Shown here: positions 40,198-49,507 of the stretch, one piece after another
How the letters are laid out: each line of letters starts with the position of its first letter
Position numbering within the stretch: the stretch's first letter is position 1
From: Pseudomonas sp. R28(2017)
Lineage (GTDB): Bacteria; Pseudomonadota; Gammaproteobacteria; Pseudomonadales; Pseudomonadaceae
Assembly: GCF_002112505.1 (NCBI RefSeq)
Contig: NZ_NEHW01000007.1
Span: 1 to 64,000 of the forward strand
Reading direction: 5' to 3'
Length of the DNA: 64,000 bases
Made by a program: the position numbers and the translations under genes
The notes under the pieces: model-generated
Seen by the model: only the letters and a program-made list of their open reading frames with translations
Databases searched by the model: none
Told to the model about the DNA's origin: nothing

Positions 40198-42120
40198 ATG
40201 AGTATTTTTAGCCACTTCCAACAACGCTTCGAGTCTACGCGCCAGGAAGAACTCTCGCTGCAGGAGTACCTCGAGCTGTGCAAAGAGGATCGCAGTGCCT
40301 ACGCATCGGCGGCTGAACGGCTGTTGCTGGCCATCGGTGAGCCAGAGCTGATCGACACCTCTACCAACTCCAGGCTGTCGCGAATCTTCTCCAACAAGGT
40401 TATTCGCCGGTATCCGGCCTTTGCCGACTTCCATGGCATGGAAGAGTGCATCGACCAGATCGTTTCGTACTTCCGCCACGCCGCCCAGGGCCTGGAAGAG
40501 AAGAAACAGATCCTCTATCTGCTGGGCCCGGTAGGCGGCGGCAAGTCGTCGCTGGCCGAGAAACTCAAGCAGCTGATGGAAAAGGTGCCCTTCTACGCAA
40601 TCAAGGGTTCGCCAGTATTCGAGTCGCCCCTGGGTTTGTTCAATGCCACCGAGGACGGGGCCATTCTCGAGGAAGAGTACGGCATCTCGCGGCGCTACCT
40701 GAACACCATCATGTCGCCCTGGGCCACCAAGCGCCTGCAGGAATTTGGCGGCGATATCAGCAAGTTCAGGGTGGTGAAGCTGTACCCCTCCATCCTCAAC
40801 CAGATCGCCATCGCCAAGACCGAACCGGGTGACGAAAACAACCAGGACATCTCTGCCCTGGTCGGCAAGGTGGATATCCGCAAGCTCGAGGAATTCCCGC
40901 AGAACGACGCCGACGCCTACAGCTACTCGGGCGCACTGTGCCGGGCCAACCAGGGCCTGATGGAATTCGTCGAAATGTTCAAGGCGCCGATCAAGGTCCT
41001 GCACCCCTTGCTCACCGCCACCCAGGAAGGCAACTACAACAGTACCGAAGGCCTTGGGGCCATTCCCTATACCGGTATCCTGCTGGCCCACTCCAACGAA
41101 TCGGAGTGGCACACCTTCCGCAACAACAAGAACAACGAGGCGTTCATCGACCGGATCTACATCGTCAAGGTGCCGTACTGCCTGCGTGTCAGCGACGAGA
41201 TCAAGATCTACGACAAGCTGCTGGTCAACAGCTCGCTGGCCAAAGCCCACTGCGCGCCAGACACACTGAAGATGCTCGCCCAGTTCACCGTGCTCTCGCG
41301 CCTCAAGGAGCCGGAAAACTCCAACATCTACTCGAAGATGCGCGTCTACGACGGCGAGAACCTCAAGGACACCGACCCGAAAGCCAAGTCGATCCAGGAA
41401 TACCGCGATGCTGCAGGCGTCGACGAAGGCATGAACGGCCTGTCGACCCGCTTCGCTTTCAAGATTCTCTCCAAGGTGTTCAACTTCGACCCGCATGAAG
41501 TGGCAGCCAACCCGGTGCACCTGCTGTATGTGCTGGAACAGCAGATCGAGCAGGAACAGTTCCCGGCCGAAGTACGCGAGCGCTACCTGCGCTACCTGAA
41601 GGAGTACCTGGCACCGCGCTACATCGAGTTCATCGGCAAGGAAATCCAGACGGCCTACCTCGAGTCCTACAGCGAATACGGCCAGAACATCTTTGACCGC
41701 TATGTGCTGTACGCCGACTTCTGGATCCAGGACCAGGAGTACCGCGACCCGGAGACCGGCGAGATCCTCAACCGCATCGCCCTCAACGAAGAGCTGGAAA
41801 AGATCGAGAAACCGGCAGGCATCAGCAATCCGAAGGACTTCCGCAACGAGATCGTCAACTTCGTGCTGCGTGCCCGTGCCAACAACAATGGCAAGAACCC
41901 GAGCTGGCTCAGCTACGAGAAGCTGCGGGTGGTGATCGAGAAGAAAATGTTCTCCAACACCGAGGACCTGCTGCCGGTCATCAGCTTCAACGCCAAGGCC
42001 AGCAAGGAGGACCAACAGAAGCACAACGACTTTGTCACGCGGATGGTGGAACGTGGCTACACCGACAAACAGGTGCGCCTGCTGTCGGAATGGTACCTGC
42101 GGGTCAGGAAATCGCAATAA
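40198..42120 (+). CDS. prkA: PrkA family serine protein kinase / AAA+ protein
   Basis: A 640-residue cytosolic protein with an N-terminal AAA+ domain (Walker A GPVGGGKS at 110-117) and a C-terminal kinase-like PrkA domain. Enterobacterial YeaG and Bacillus PrkA are linked to stress, nitrogen starvation and sporulation; ATP-dependent protease activity has also been described for PrkA in Bacillus. GAGGTGA precedes the ATG. It heads the conserved prkA-yeaH-spoVR set, with a repeat in the gap before yeaH. Confidence 0.96.
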   Translation: MSIFSHFQQRFESTRQEELSLQEYLELCKEDRSAYASAAERLLLAIGEPELIDTSTNSRLSRIFSNKVIRRYPAFADFHGMEECIDQIVSYFRHAAQGLEEKKQILYLLGPVGGGKSSLAEKLKQLMEKVPFYAIKGSPVFESPLGLFNATEDGAILEEEYGISRRYLNTIMSPWATKRLQEFGGDISKFRVVKLYPSILNQIAIAKTEPGDENNQDISALVGKVDIRKLEEFPQNDADAYSYSGALCRANQGLMEFVEMFKAPIKVLHPLLTATQEGNYNSTEGLGAIPYTGILLAHSNESEWHTFRNNKNNEAFIDRIYIVKVPYCLRVSDEIKIYDKLLVNSSLAKAHCAPDTLKMLAQFTVLSRLKEPENSNIYSKMRVYDGENLKDTDPKAKSIQEYRDAAGVDEGMNGLSTRFAFKILSKVFNFDPHEVAANPVHLLYVLEQQIEQEQFPAEVRERYLRYLKEYLAPRYIEFIGKEIQTAYLESYSEYGQNIFDRYVLYADFWIQDQEYRDPETGEILNRIALNEELEKIEKPAGISNPKDFRNEIVNFVLRARANNNGKNPSWLSYEKLRVVIEKKMFSNTEDLLPVISFNAKASKEDQQKHNDFVTRMVERGYTDKQVRLLSEWYLRVRKSQ

Positions 42121-42127
42121 GGCGGCA

Positions 42128-42239
42128 AGCTACAAGCCGCAAGCTTCAAGCTGCACAGCGCCGAGCGCAAGCCCGGCGCCGCAGCTTGCAGCAGCGGTGG
42201 CTGCATTTTCCTGCAGCCTGAAGCTTGTGGCTTGCAGCT
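42128..42239. repeat. palindromic repeat of a second type between prkA and yeaH
   Basis: Two 28-bp arms (42128-42155 and 42212-42239) are inverted repeats matching at 25 of 28 positions, built from AAGC-TTCAAGCTGCA units. This is a different family from the REP elements elsewhere in the window. It lies inside what should be one operon, so it may set the relative stability of prkA and yeaH mRNA. Confidence 0.85.
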
Positions 42240-42261
42240 GCTCCCAGCTACCGGAGGGACC

Positions 42262-43533
42262 ATGAGCTACGTTATCGACCGACGCCTGAACGGCAAGAAC
42301 AAGAGCACGGTCAACCGCCAGCGCTTCCTGCGGCGTTACCGTGAACACATCAAGAAGGCCGTCGAAGAGGCCGTCAGCCGCCGCTCTATCATGGACATGG
42401 AGCACGGCGAACAGATCAGCATTCCGGGACGGGACATCGATGAACCGGTGCTGCACCATGGTCGTGGCGGCAAGCAGACCATCGTGCACCCAGGCAACAA
42501 GGAATTCACCGCCGGCGAGCATATCCCCAGGCCCCAGGGCGGTGGGGGTGGCGGTGGCCGCGGCAAGGCCGGCAACTCCGGCGAGGGCATGGACGACTTC
42601 GTCTTCCAGATCACCCAGGAAGAGTTCCTCGAATTCATGTTCGAAGACCTCGAGCTGCCCAACCTGGTCAAACGCCACCTGACCGGCGCCGACACCTTCA
42701 AGACCGTACGGGCCGGTATCGCCAACGAAGGCAATCCGTCACGCATCAACATCGTCCGCACCCTGCGTTCGGCCCATGCCCGGCGCATCGCCCTGACCGG
42801 CAGCAGCCGTGCATTGCTGCGCGAAGCGCAGAAGGAACTGGACCGGCTGAGAGTCGAGGAGCCCGACAACTTCACCGACATCCAGGAAGTGGAACAGGAA
42901 ATCGAGCGGCTCAAGGCACGCATCAACCGCCTGCCTTTCCTCGACACCTTCGACCTCAAGTACAACCTGCTGGTCAAGCAGCCCAACCCCAGCTCGAAGG
43001 CGGTGATGTTCTGCCTGATGGACGTGTCCGGCTCGATGACCCAGGCGACCAAGGACATCGCCAAACGCTTCTTCATCCTGCTGTACCTGTTCCTCAAGCG
43101 TAACTATGACCGCATCGAGGTGGTGTTCATCCGCCACCACACCAGCGCCCGCGAAGTCGACGAGGAAGAGTTCTTCTACTCCCGGGAAACCGGCGGCACC
43201 ATCGTCTCCAGCGCGCTGAAGATGATGCAGGAGATCATGGCCGAACGTTACCCGGCCGCCGACTGGAACATCTACGCCGCCCAGGCCTCCGACGGCGACA
43301 ACTGGAACGACGACTCGCCGATCTGCCGCGAGATCCTGTCCAAGCAGATCATGCCGCATGTGCAGTACTACACTTACGTTGAGATCACCCCGCGTGAGCA
43401 TCAGGCGTTGTGGTACGAGTACGAGCGAATCGGCGAAGCCTTCCCCGACACATTCGCCCAGCAGCAGTTGGTATCGGCCGGCGATATCTACCCGGTCTTC
43501 CGTGAACTCTTCCAGCGCAGGTTAGCCACATGA
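42262..43533 (+). CDS. yeaH: DUF444 family protein YeaH, VWA-like
   Basis: A 423-residue protein with a basic, Gly-rich N-terminal third and a von Willebrand A-like domain with a MIDAS motif D254-x-S-x-S ([12 protein letters not shown]). Function unknown; it is constantly found with PrkA and SpoVR, so a shared complex or pathway is inferred. The ATG at 42262 follows GGAGGGA; an in-frame ATG at 42232 lies within the repeat. It overlaps spoVR by 4 bp. Confidence 0.95.
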   Translation: MSYVIDRRLNGKNKSTVNRQRFLRRYREHIKKAVEEAVSRRSIMDMEHGEQISIPGRDIDEPVLHHGRGGKQTIVHPGNKEFTAGEHIPRPQGGGGGGGRGKAGNSGEGMDDFVFQITQEEFLEFMFEDLELPNLVKRHLTGADTFKTVRAGIANEGNPSRINIVRTLRSAHARRIALTGSSRALLREAQKELDRLRVEEPDNFTDIQEVEQEIERLKARINRLPFLDTFDLKYNLLVKQPNPSSKAVMFCLMDVSGSMTQATKDIAKRFFILLYLFLKRNYDRIEVVFIRHHTSAREVDEEEFFYSRETGGTIVSSALKMMQEIMAERYPAADWNIYAAQASDGDNWNDDSPICREILSKQIMPHVQYYTYVEITPREHQALWYEYERIGEAFPDTFAQQQLVSAGDIYPVFRELFQRRLAT

Positions 43534-45098
43534 CCGCCAGAGCACAGAGACGCCAACCCATTTCCACCGGGTCCGAGTGGACGTTCGAGCTGATCCAGAC
43601 CTACGACCGGGAAATCAGCCGGCTGGCCGAGCGTTACGCCCTGGACACCTACCCCAACCAGATCGAGGTGATCACCGCCGAACAGATGATGGATGCCTAT
43701 GCCTCCGTCGGCATGCCGCTGGGTTATCACCACTGGTCCTACGGCAAGCAGTTCCTCAGCACCGAGAAGTCCTACAGCCGCGGCCAGATGGGCCTGGCCT
43801 ACGAGATCGTGATCAACTCCGATCCGTGCATCGCCTACCTGATGGAAGAGAACACCATGTGCATGCAGGCCCTGGTGATCGCCCACGCCTGCTATGGCCA
43901 CAACAGCTTCTTCAAGGGCAACTACCTGTTCCGCACCTGGACCGACGCCACGTCGATCATCGACTACCTGGTGTTCGCCAAGCAGTACATCGCCCAGTGC
44001 GAGGAACGCCATGGCATCGATGCCGTGGAAGACCTGATCGACTCCTGCCACGCGCTGATGAACTATGGCGTCGATCGTTACAAGCGCCCCTATCCGATCT
44101 CCGCTGAAGAAGAACGCCGGCGCCAGAAAGACCGTGAAGAGCACCTGCAGCGGCAGATCAACGACCTGTGGCGCACCATTCCCAAGAGTGCCGACAAAGG
44201 CGGTGAGCGCGACGATGCGCGCTTCCCCTCCGAACCGCAGGAAAACATCCTCTACTTCATCGAGAAAAACGCCCCGCTGCTCGAGCCCTGGCAACGCGAA
44301 GTGGTGCGCATCGTGCGCAAGATCGCCCAGTACTTCTACCCGCAACGCCAGACCCAGGTGATGAACGAAGGCTGGGCGACCTTCTGGCATTACACCCTGA
44401 TGAACGACCTGTACGACGAAGGCCTGATCACCGAAGGCTTCATGATGGAGTTCCTGCAGTCGCACACCAGCGTGGTGTTCCAGCCCGGCTTCGACAGCCC
44501 GTACTACAGCGGCATCAACCCGTACGCGCTGGGCTTTGCGATGTACACCGACATCCGCCGCATGTGCGAAAACCCTACCGAGGAAGATCGCCACTGGTTC
44601 CCCGACATTGCCGGCAGCGACTGGCTTTCTACCATCAAGTTCGCCATGAGCAGTTTCAAGGACGAGAGCTTCATCCTGCAGTACCTGTCACCCAAGGTGA
44701 TGCGCGACCTGAAGCTGTTCAGCATCCTCGATGACGACCAGCGCGACGACCTGCTGGTACCGGCCATCCATGACGAAGCCGGTTACCGGATCATTCGCGA
44801 GCAACTGGCGGCGCAGTACAACCTCGGCAACCGCGAACCCAACGTGCAGATCTGGAGCATCGACCGCCGTGGCGACCGCTCGCTGACCCTGCGCCATCAG
44901 CAGCACAACCGCAAACCCTTGGGCGATTCCACCGAGGAAGTGCTCAAGCACCTGCACCGCCTGTGGGGCTTCGATATCCACCTGGAGACCGTACAGGGCG
45001 ACCAGGTGGTCAAGACCCATCACATGCCGCCGCGTGGGGAGCATGCCGAGAGCGGCGACTACGGGCGCATGGACCTCGCCGTCATCCACCACCTCTGA
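43530..45098 (+). CDS. spoVR: SpoVR family protein
   Basis: A 522-residue protein (YcgB in E. coli) named after a Bacillus sporulation cortex gene, with no known biochemical activity. Conserved stretches are seen in [22 protein letters not shown] and [14 protein letters not shown], rich in His, Glu and Asn, which suggests a metal-binding or hydrolytic site. It follows yeaH with a 4-bp overlap. A strong hairpin follows its stop by 8 bp. Confidence 0.95.
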   Translation: MTARAQRRQPISTGSEWTFELIQTYDREISRLAERYALDTYPNQIEVITAEQMMDAYASVGMPLGYHHWSYGKQFLSTEKSYSRGQMGLAYEIVINSDPCIAYLMEENTMCMQALVIAHACYGHNSFFKGNYLFRTWTDATSIIDYLVFAKQYIAQCEERHGIDAVEDLIDSCHALMNYGVDRYKRPYPISAEEERRRQKDREEHLQRQINDLWRTIPKSADKGGERDDARFPSEPQENILYFIEKNAPLLEPWQREVVRIVRKIAQYFYPQRQTQVMNEGWATFWHYTLMNDLYDEGLITEGFMMEFLQSHTSVVFQPGFDSPYYSGINPYALGFAMYTDIRRMCENPTEEDRHWFPDIAGSDWLSTIKFAMSSFKDESFILQYLSPKVMRDLKLFSILDDDQRDDLLVPAIHDEAGYRIIREQLAAQYNLGNREPNVQIWSIDRRGDRSLTLRHQQHNRKPLGDSTEEVLKHLHRLWGFDIHLETVQGDQVVKTHHMPPRGEHAESGDYGRMDLAVIHHL

Positions 45099-45106
45099 TT
45101 GCACCG

Positions 45107-45144
45107 CCATTACTGCCGACAGGGTATCCTGTGGGCAGTAATGG
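45107..45144 (+). promoter_or_regulatory. 38-bp near-perfect hairpin touching the cca ribosome binding site
   Basis: CCATTACTGCC (45107-45117) pairs perfectly with GGCAGTAATGG (45134-45144). Inside, ACAGG pairs with CCTGT around a GTAT loop, with a single G-G mismatch. The last two G are the first bases of the GGAGG Shine-Dalgarno of cca (45143-45147). There is no T run, so it is not a classic terminator; it may be an operator, an mRNA stabiliser or a translational control hairpin. Confidence 0.8.
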
Positions 45145-45153
45145 AGGCTGCAC

Positions 45154-46248
45154 ATGCACATCTACAAAGTCGGCGGCGCGGTACGCGACCGCCTGCTCGG
45201 GCGCCCGGTCAGCGATATCGACTGGCTGGTGGTCGGCGCCACGGTCGAAGAAATGCACGCCCAGGGCTATCGCCCGGTCGGCGCCGATTTCCCGGTTTTC
45301 CTGCATCCGAAGACGGGCGAGGAATATGCCCTGGCGCGCACCGAACGCAAAAGTGGGCGCGGTTATGGCGGGTTCACCTTTCACGCAAGCCCCGACGTGA
45401 CGCTGGAAGAAGACCTGATCCGCCGCGACCTGACCATCAATGCGATGGCCGAGGATGAGCAGGGCACGGTCCATGACCCCTACCATGGCCAGGCCGATCT
45501 TGAGCAGCGCATCCTGCGCCATGTTTCCCCGGCGTTCGCCGAAGATCCCCTGCGCGTACTGCGCGTTGCCCGCTTTGCCGCACGCTATGCCCCGCTGGGT
45601 TTCAAGGTTGCCGACGAAACACTGACACTGATGCGCCAGATCGCCAAATCGGGCGAGCTGCAGGCACTGACCGCCGAGCGCAGCTGGAAGGAGATCGAAC
45701 GGGCGCTGATGGAAAGCGAGCCGCAGGTGTTCATCCAGGTGCTGCGCGAAGCTGACGCCCTGACGGAGCTGATGCCGGAGCTGGAGCATGGCGTGGATAC
45801 GCTGGAGGCCCTGCAGCGGGCAGCTGAGCACCAGCAACCGCTGGCGGTACGCTGGGCGTGCTTGTTGCGGGGGCTGGAACCGGCGGCGATCAAAGCGCTC
45901 AATCAGCGCTTCAAGGCACCGCGTGAATGCCAGGAACTGGCCGTGCTGGTGGGTGAATTTGCCGGGCGCGCCGACAACGCTTTGCAGCTAACACCGGCAA
46001 ACTTGCTGGAAATGCTGCAAAAGTTCGACGTATATCGGCGACCGCAGCGCTTTGAAGATTTCATCGCCGCTTGCGAGATGGCCACATCTGGAGGTTATCC
46101 ACAGGCCGATTATCTGCGCGCAGCGGCTGCGGTGGCCCGGGCGGTGGACGTGAAGCCACTGGTAGAGTCCGGGCTGACCGGGCAAGGCCTGGGCGAGGCC
46201 CTCAAAAGTGAGCGGCTGAAAGCGCTCGAGGCTTACAAGTCCGGCTGA
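45154..46248 (+). CDS. cca: CCA tRNA nucleotidyltransferase
   Basis: A 364-residue class II CCA-adding enzyme that builds or repairs the CCA end of tRNAs. The N-terminal nucleotidyltransferase signature is GGAVRD, with catalytic Asp21 and Asp23 (SDIDW), then [10 protein letters not shown]. It ends before an HD phosphohydrolase domain, unlike the 412-residue E. coli enzyme, so only CCA addition is expected. GGAGG lies seven bases before the ATG, overlapping a strong hairpin. Confidence 0.96.
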   Translation: MHIYKVGGAVRDRLLGRPVSDIDWLVVGATVEEMHAQGYRPVGADFPVFLHPKTGEEYALARTERKSGRGYGGFTFHASPDVTLEEDLIRRDLTINAMAEDEQGTVHDPYHGQADLEQRILRHVSPAFAEDPLRVLRVARFAARYAPLGFKVADETLTLMRQIAKSGELQALTAERSWKEIERALMESEPQVFIQVLREADALTELMPELEHGVDTLEALQRAAEHQQPLAVRWACLLRGLEPAAIKALNQRFKAPRECQELAVLVGEFAGRADNALQLTPANLLEMLQKFDVYRRPQRFEDFIAACEMATSGGYPQADYLRAAAAVARAVDVKPLVESGLTGQGLGEALKSERLKALEAYKSG

Positions 46249-46258
46249 CTCTACTGGC

Positions 46259-46768
46259 CTACGCCGGAGTCAGCTGCAACCCACGCCATTGGAATGCGAC
46301 CGGCGCCAAAACCTGGTCGATCTGCGCCTCCTGCCACAACTGCGCCATGCTTTTCTCCGCCCCAGGGTGGATCAGCTCCGGCGCCAGCAGCGACAACGGC
46401 CACAGCACGAAGGCATTCTTCAGAATCTCCGCCCGAGGGAGCACCAGCCCGTCGAACGTGCCATGCAGATCGTCATACATCAGCACATCGATATCCAGCG
46501 GCAAACCCTTGCGGTCCGGCGCATAGCGGCCATTGTCGGCCTCGATGAACTTAAGCCGGCGATCCAGCTCCGTCAGTGGCAGGTCGGTCTTGCCGGTGAC
46601 CACGAAGTTGATGAACGGCCCACTCTTGATGCCCACCGCCTGGCTCTCGAACGCCGGGGAACACTGCATGTCGCTGAGAATGGCCGCCAACGCATCGAGC
46701 CCCGCACACAGGTGCTGATGGCGATCGATGTTGCTGCCAAGGCCCAGATAAACCGTGCTCAGAGACAT
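46259..46768 (-). CDS. folK: 2-amino-4-hydroxy-6-hydroxymethyldihydropteridine pyrophosphokinase
   Basis: A 169-residue HPPK that transfers pyrophosphate from ATP to the pterin in folate synthesis. Motifs: YLGLGSNIDRH at the start, the catalytic loop near GRYAPDRKGLPLDIDVL, and LPRAEILKNAFVLWPL. It overlaps folB by 10 bp on the same strand. Convergent with cca. Confidence 0.96.
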   Translation of the reverse strand: MSLSTVYLGLGSNIDRHQHLCAGLDALAAILSDMQCSPAFESQAVGIKSGPFINFVVTGKTDLPLTELDRRLKFIEADNGRYAPDRKGLPLDIDVLMYDDLHGTFDGLVLPRAEILKNAFVLWPLSLLAPELIHPGAEKSMAQLWQEAQIDQVLAPVAFQWRGLQLTPA

Positions 46769-47115
46769 CCGCGCTCGATCTCCACGCCAACACCGCCACG
46801 CGCGGCAGGAACGGCGCCCGGCTTGGTCAGCTTCAGCCGCACCCAGGGAATGTGGAATTCTTCCATCAGCGTTGCCACCAGGCGCTCGGCGAAGGTTTCC
46901 ACCAGCTCGAAGCGCGCCTGCTCGGCAAAGGCCTGCACCCGCGCCGACACACTGGCATAGTCCAGCGCCAGGTTCAGGTCATCGCCGGCCGCCGCCGGGC
47001 GGTTATCCCAGGCGAAACTCAGGTCCAGGCGCAGGCACTGACGAATATCCCGTTCCCAGTCATAGGCACCGATGACGGTATCGACTTCCAGGCCTTCGAT
47101 GAACACTCTGTCCAA
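46759..47115 (-). CDS. folB: dihydroneopterin aldolase
   Basis: A 118-residue aldolase making 6-hydroxymethyl-dihydropterin, the FolK substrate. Family motifs: [25 protein letters not shown], and [12 protein letters not shown]. The start is most likely the TTG at 47115 (reading LDRVFIEGL, translated as Met), because GGAGAG lies six bases before it; the alternative TTG at 47139 has no ribosome binding site. folB-folK are overlapping and cotranscribed. Confidence 0.93.
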   Translation of the reverse strand: MDRVFIEGLEVDTVIGAYDWERDIRQCLRLDLSFAWDNRPAAAGDDLNLALDYASVSARVQAFAEQARFELVETFAERLVATLMEEFHIPWVRLKLTKPGAVPAARGGVGVEIERGCL

Positions 47116-47189
47116 GCACTTCTCTCCACAGCACGACAAGGGCGACGGGCGCCGTTAGAATCAGGGCGTCCTCGCCCGGAATAGTTAGC

Positions 47190-47759
47190 ATGTTTTGGTT
47201 ATTGGCGCTGCTCGCCTACCTGCTCGGCTCGCTGTCCTTCGCCATCGTCCTCAGCCGCCTTTCAGGCAGCCCGGACCCGCGTTCCAGCGGTTCAGGCAAT
47301 GCTGGCGCCACCAACATGCTACGCTTGGCGGGCCGTAAACTGGCGATCCTGACCCTGCTGGGCGACCTGTGCAAGGGCCTGTTGCCGGTTTTACTCGCCC
47401 GCGCTGCCGGCCTTGGCCTGCAGGAGCAGGCCTGGGTCGGTGTTTGCGCAGTGCTCGGCCACCTGTTCCCGCTGTACTTCCGCTTTCGCGGCGGCAAAGG
47501 TGTCGCCACCGCCGCCGGCATGCTGATGGGCCTGTATTTCCCGGCCGCATTGCTGGCCATCGGCGCCTGGCTATTGACCTTCTACCTCACCCGCACCAGC
47601 TCCCTGGCGGCGCTTGTCGCAACCCCGCTGACCTTGCCACTGCTGGCCTGGCGCGAGCCGGAGGCGCTGCTGCCGATCGCCGTGCTCACGGTGATGATCG
47701 TCTGGCGCCACCGCAACAATCTGCGCGACTTGTTTGCCGGGCGCGAAAGGCATTTCTGA
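47190..47759 (+). CDS. plsY: glycerol-3-phosphate acyltransferase PlsY
   Basis: A 189-residue inner-membrane enzyme using acyl-phosphate to acylate glycerol-3-phosphate, the first step of phospholipid synthesis. Motif [12 protein letters not shown] binds the phosphate, and [11 protein letters not shown] carries the second motif; about five membrane segments. Divergent from folB and convergent with tsaD; this arrangement is common in gammaproteobacteria. Confidence 0.96.
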   Translation: MFWLLALLAYLLGSLSFAIVLSRLSGSPDPRSSGSGNAGATNMLRLAGRKLAILTLLGDLCKGLLPVLLARAAGLGLQEQAWVGVCAVLGHLFPLYFRFRGGKGVATAAGMLMGLYFPAALLAIGAWLLTFYLTRTSSLAALVATPLTLPLLAWREPEALLPIAVLTVMIVWRHRNNLRDLFAGRERHF

Positions 47760-47774
47760 CGCACCCGCTAATCT

Positions 47775-48800
47775 TTACAGCGGCGGCAGCTGCTCCATCG
47801 GCCAGCGTGCCTGCACGCTGATCGCCAGGTCCTGCTGCTGCCCGGCCAACAGGCGCTGGCAACCGGCATAGGCGATCATCGCGCCGTTATCGGTGCAGAA
47901 CTGCGGACGCGCGTAGTACACGTTACCCTTGAGGCCAGCCAGCATCTCTTCCAGCGAGGCACGCAACGCCTTGTTGGCACTCACGCCACCGGCGATGACC
48001 AGGCGCTTGAGGCCGGCCTGCTTGAGGGCGCGCTTGCACTTGATGGTCAGAGTCTCCACCACCGCCTGCTGGAATGCCAGGGATACGTCGCAACGGGTTT
48101 GCTCGTTGTCGTCGCCAGCATTCTTGCATTGCTGCCAGGTGTTCAGCGCGAAGGTCTTCAGGCCGCTGAAGCTGAACTCAAGGCCCGGCCGATCGGTCAT
48201 CGGCCGCGGGAAGACGAAGCGCCCTGGCACACCCTGCTCGGCCAGGCGCGCGATTTCCGGGCCACCTGGGTAGTTGAGGCCGATCAGCTTGGCGGTCTTG
48301 TCGAACGCTTCGCCGGCAGCATCGTCGAGGCTCTCGCCCAGCAGCTCGTATTGGCCGATGCCGTCTACCCGCACCAGCTGGGTATGGCCGCCGGAAACCA
48401 ACAAAGCGACGAACGGAAACTCGGGCGGGTTTTCTTCCAGCATCGGCGCCAGCAGGTGGCCTTCCATATGGTGCACGCCGATCGCCGGGATATCCCAGGC
48501 GAAGGCCAGAGCCTGGGCGCACGAGGCACCGACCAGCAGCGCACCGACCAGGCCAGGGCCTGCCGTGTAGGCGATGGCGTCGATCTCGGTGGCCACGCAG
48601 CCGGCCTCCTCCAGCACCTGGCGGATGAGCGGCAGCATGCGCTTGACGTGGTCACGCGAGGCAAGCTCGGGCACCACGCCACCGAACACGCGGTGCAGGT
48701 CGATCTGACTGAACAGCGCGTCGGCTAACAAACCGCGCTCGCTGTCGTATAATGCGACGCCGGTTTCGTCGCAGGATGTTTCCAATCCCAGTACTAGCAT
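47775..48800 (-). CDS. tsaD: tRNA N6-adenosine threonylcarbamoyltransferase TsaD
   Basis: A 341-residue ASKHA-fold enzyme making t6A at A37 of ANN-reading tRNAs, with TsaB, TsaC and TsaE. The start [14 protein letters not shown] and the metal ligands His111 and His115 in HHMEGH are diagnostic. It is divergent from rpsU across 205 bp, an arrangement conserved in many proteobacteria. It is only 15 bp from the convergent plsY stop, with no clear terminator. Confidence 0.97.
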   Translation of the reverse strand: MLVLGLETSCDETGVALYDSERGLLADALFSQIDLHRVFGGVVPELASRDHVKRMLPLIRQVLEEAGCVATEIDAIAYTAGPGLVGALLVGASCAQALAFAWDIPAIGVHHMEGHLLAPMLEENPPEFPFVALLVSGGHTQLVRVDGIGQYELLGESLDDAAGEAFDKTAKLIGLNYPGGPEIARLAEQGVPGRFVFPRPMTDRPGLEFSFSGLKTFALNTWQQCKNAGDDNEQTRCDVSLAFQQAVVETLTIKCKRALKQAGLKRLVIAGGVSANKALRASLEEMLAGLKGNVYYARPQFCTDNGAMIAYAGCQRLLAGQQQDLAISVQARWPMEQLPPL

Positions 48801-49005
48801 GGGCTCGTCCCTTGTGGGGGCTGAATTCGAAGCCGCGCATGATAGTCCCCGTGCCGGGTGCCGACCAGCGGTTTTCGATCAGAGGCTTTGCATTCCGGCG
48901 TACTAAGGGTTAACATCCGCAACCCTTGAAAACCGACGTTCTCCAGCACACCTTTTGTTTTGCCAGGAGCACGTCTACCCCGGTAATGAATTAAGGTAGC
49001 CCTGG

Positions 49006-49221
49006 ATGCCAGCCGTCAAAGTTAAAGAGAACGAACCCTTCGACGTAGCTCTGCGTCGTTTCAAGCGCTCCTGCGAAAAAGCCGGTGTACTGGCTGAAGT
49101 TCGTAGCCGCGAGTTTTACGAGAAGCCGACCGCCGAGCGTAAGCGCAAAGCAGCTGCTGCTGTTAAGCGTCACGCCAAGAAAGTTCAGCGCGAACAGCGC
49201 CGCGCCGTTCGTCTGTACTAA
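49006..49221 (+). CDS. rpsU: 30S ribosomal protein bS21
   Basis: A 71-residue, very basic protein ([26 protein letters not shown]) that joins the 30S subunit and aids initiation. It is the first gene of the rpsU-dnaG-rpoD macromolecular synthesis operon. A TTGCAT/TTAACA pair with a 16-bp spacer about 80 bp upstream may be its promoter. Confidence 0.98.
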   Translation: MPAVKVKENEPFDVALRRFKRSCEKAGVLAEVRSREFYEKPTAERKRKAAAAVKRHAKKVQREQRRAVRLY

Positions 49222-49252
49222 TACAGGCGTTCTACGCTAGAGCTTCTGCCCT

Positions 49253-49271
49253 GCCCGGCTCACCGCCGGGC
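49253..49271 (+). terminator. hairpin between rpsU and dnaG
   Basis: GCCCGGC-TCACC-GCCGGGC, 31 bp past the rpsU stop, without a T run. In E. coli a partial terminator and RNA processing between rpsU and dnaG keep DnaG low; this hairpin could serve likewise. The rest of the 286-bp gap (49222-49507) shows nothing else that I can name. Confidence 0.45.
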
Positions 49272-49507
49272 CGATGGCAGCGGTTTGCTTGACCTTGAGC
49301 AGCTAGCCCAAGGTGCCTGTCGCAACGCGCAGCGGGCAAATGGTTTAAAAACGTCAGATCTGGTTTCGGCCAGGCGTGCACGTCCTGACTGACGAGCCCT
49401 CAGTTAAGCTGAAGGCTGGCGACGAGCACACACCCCCTCGCACTTCCCCTAGCATCACTCGCCCCGTTAGCGTTTAGACTTGCCAGTTGCCAGATGACGA
49501 GACTGCC

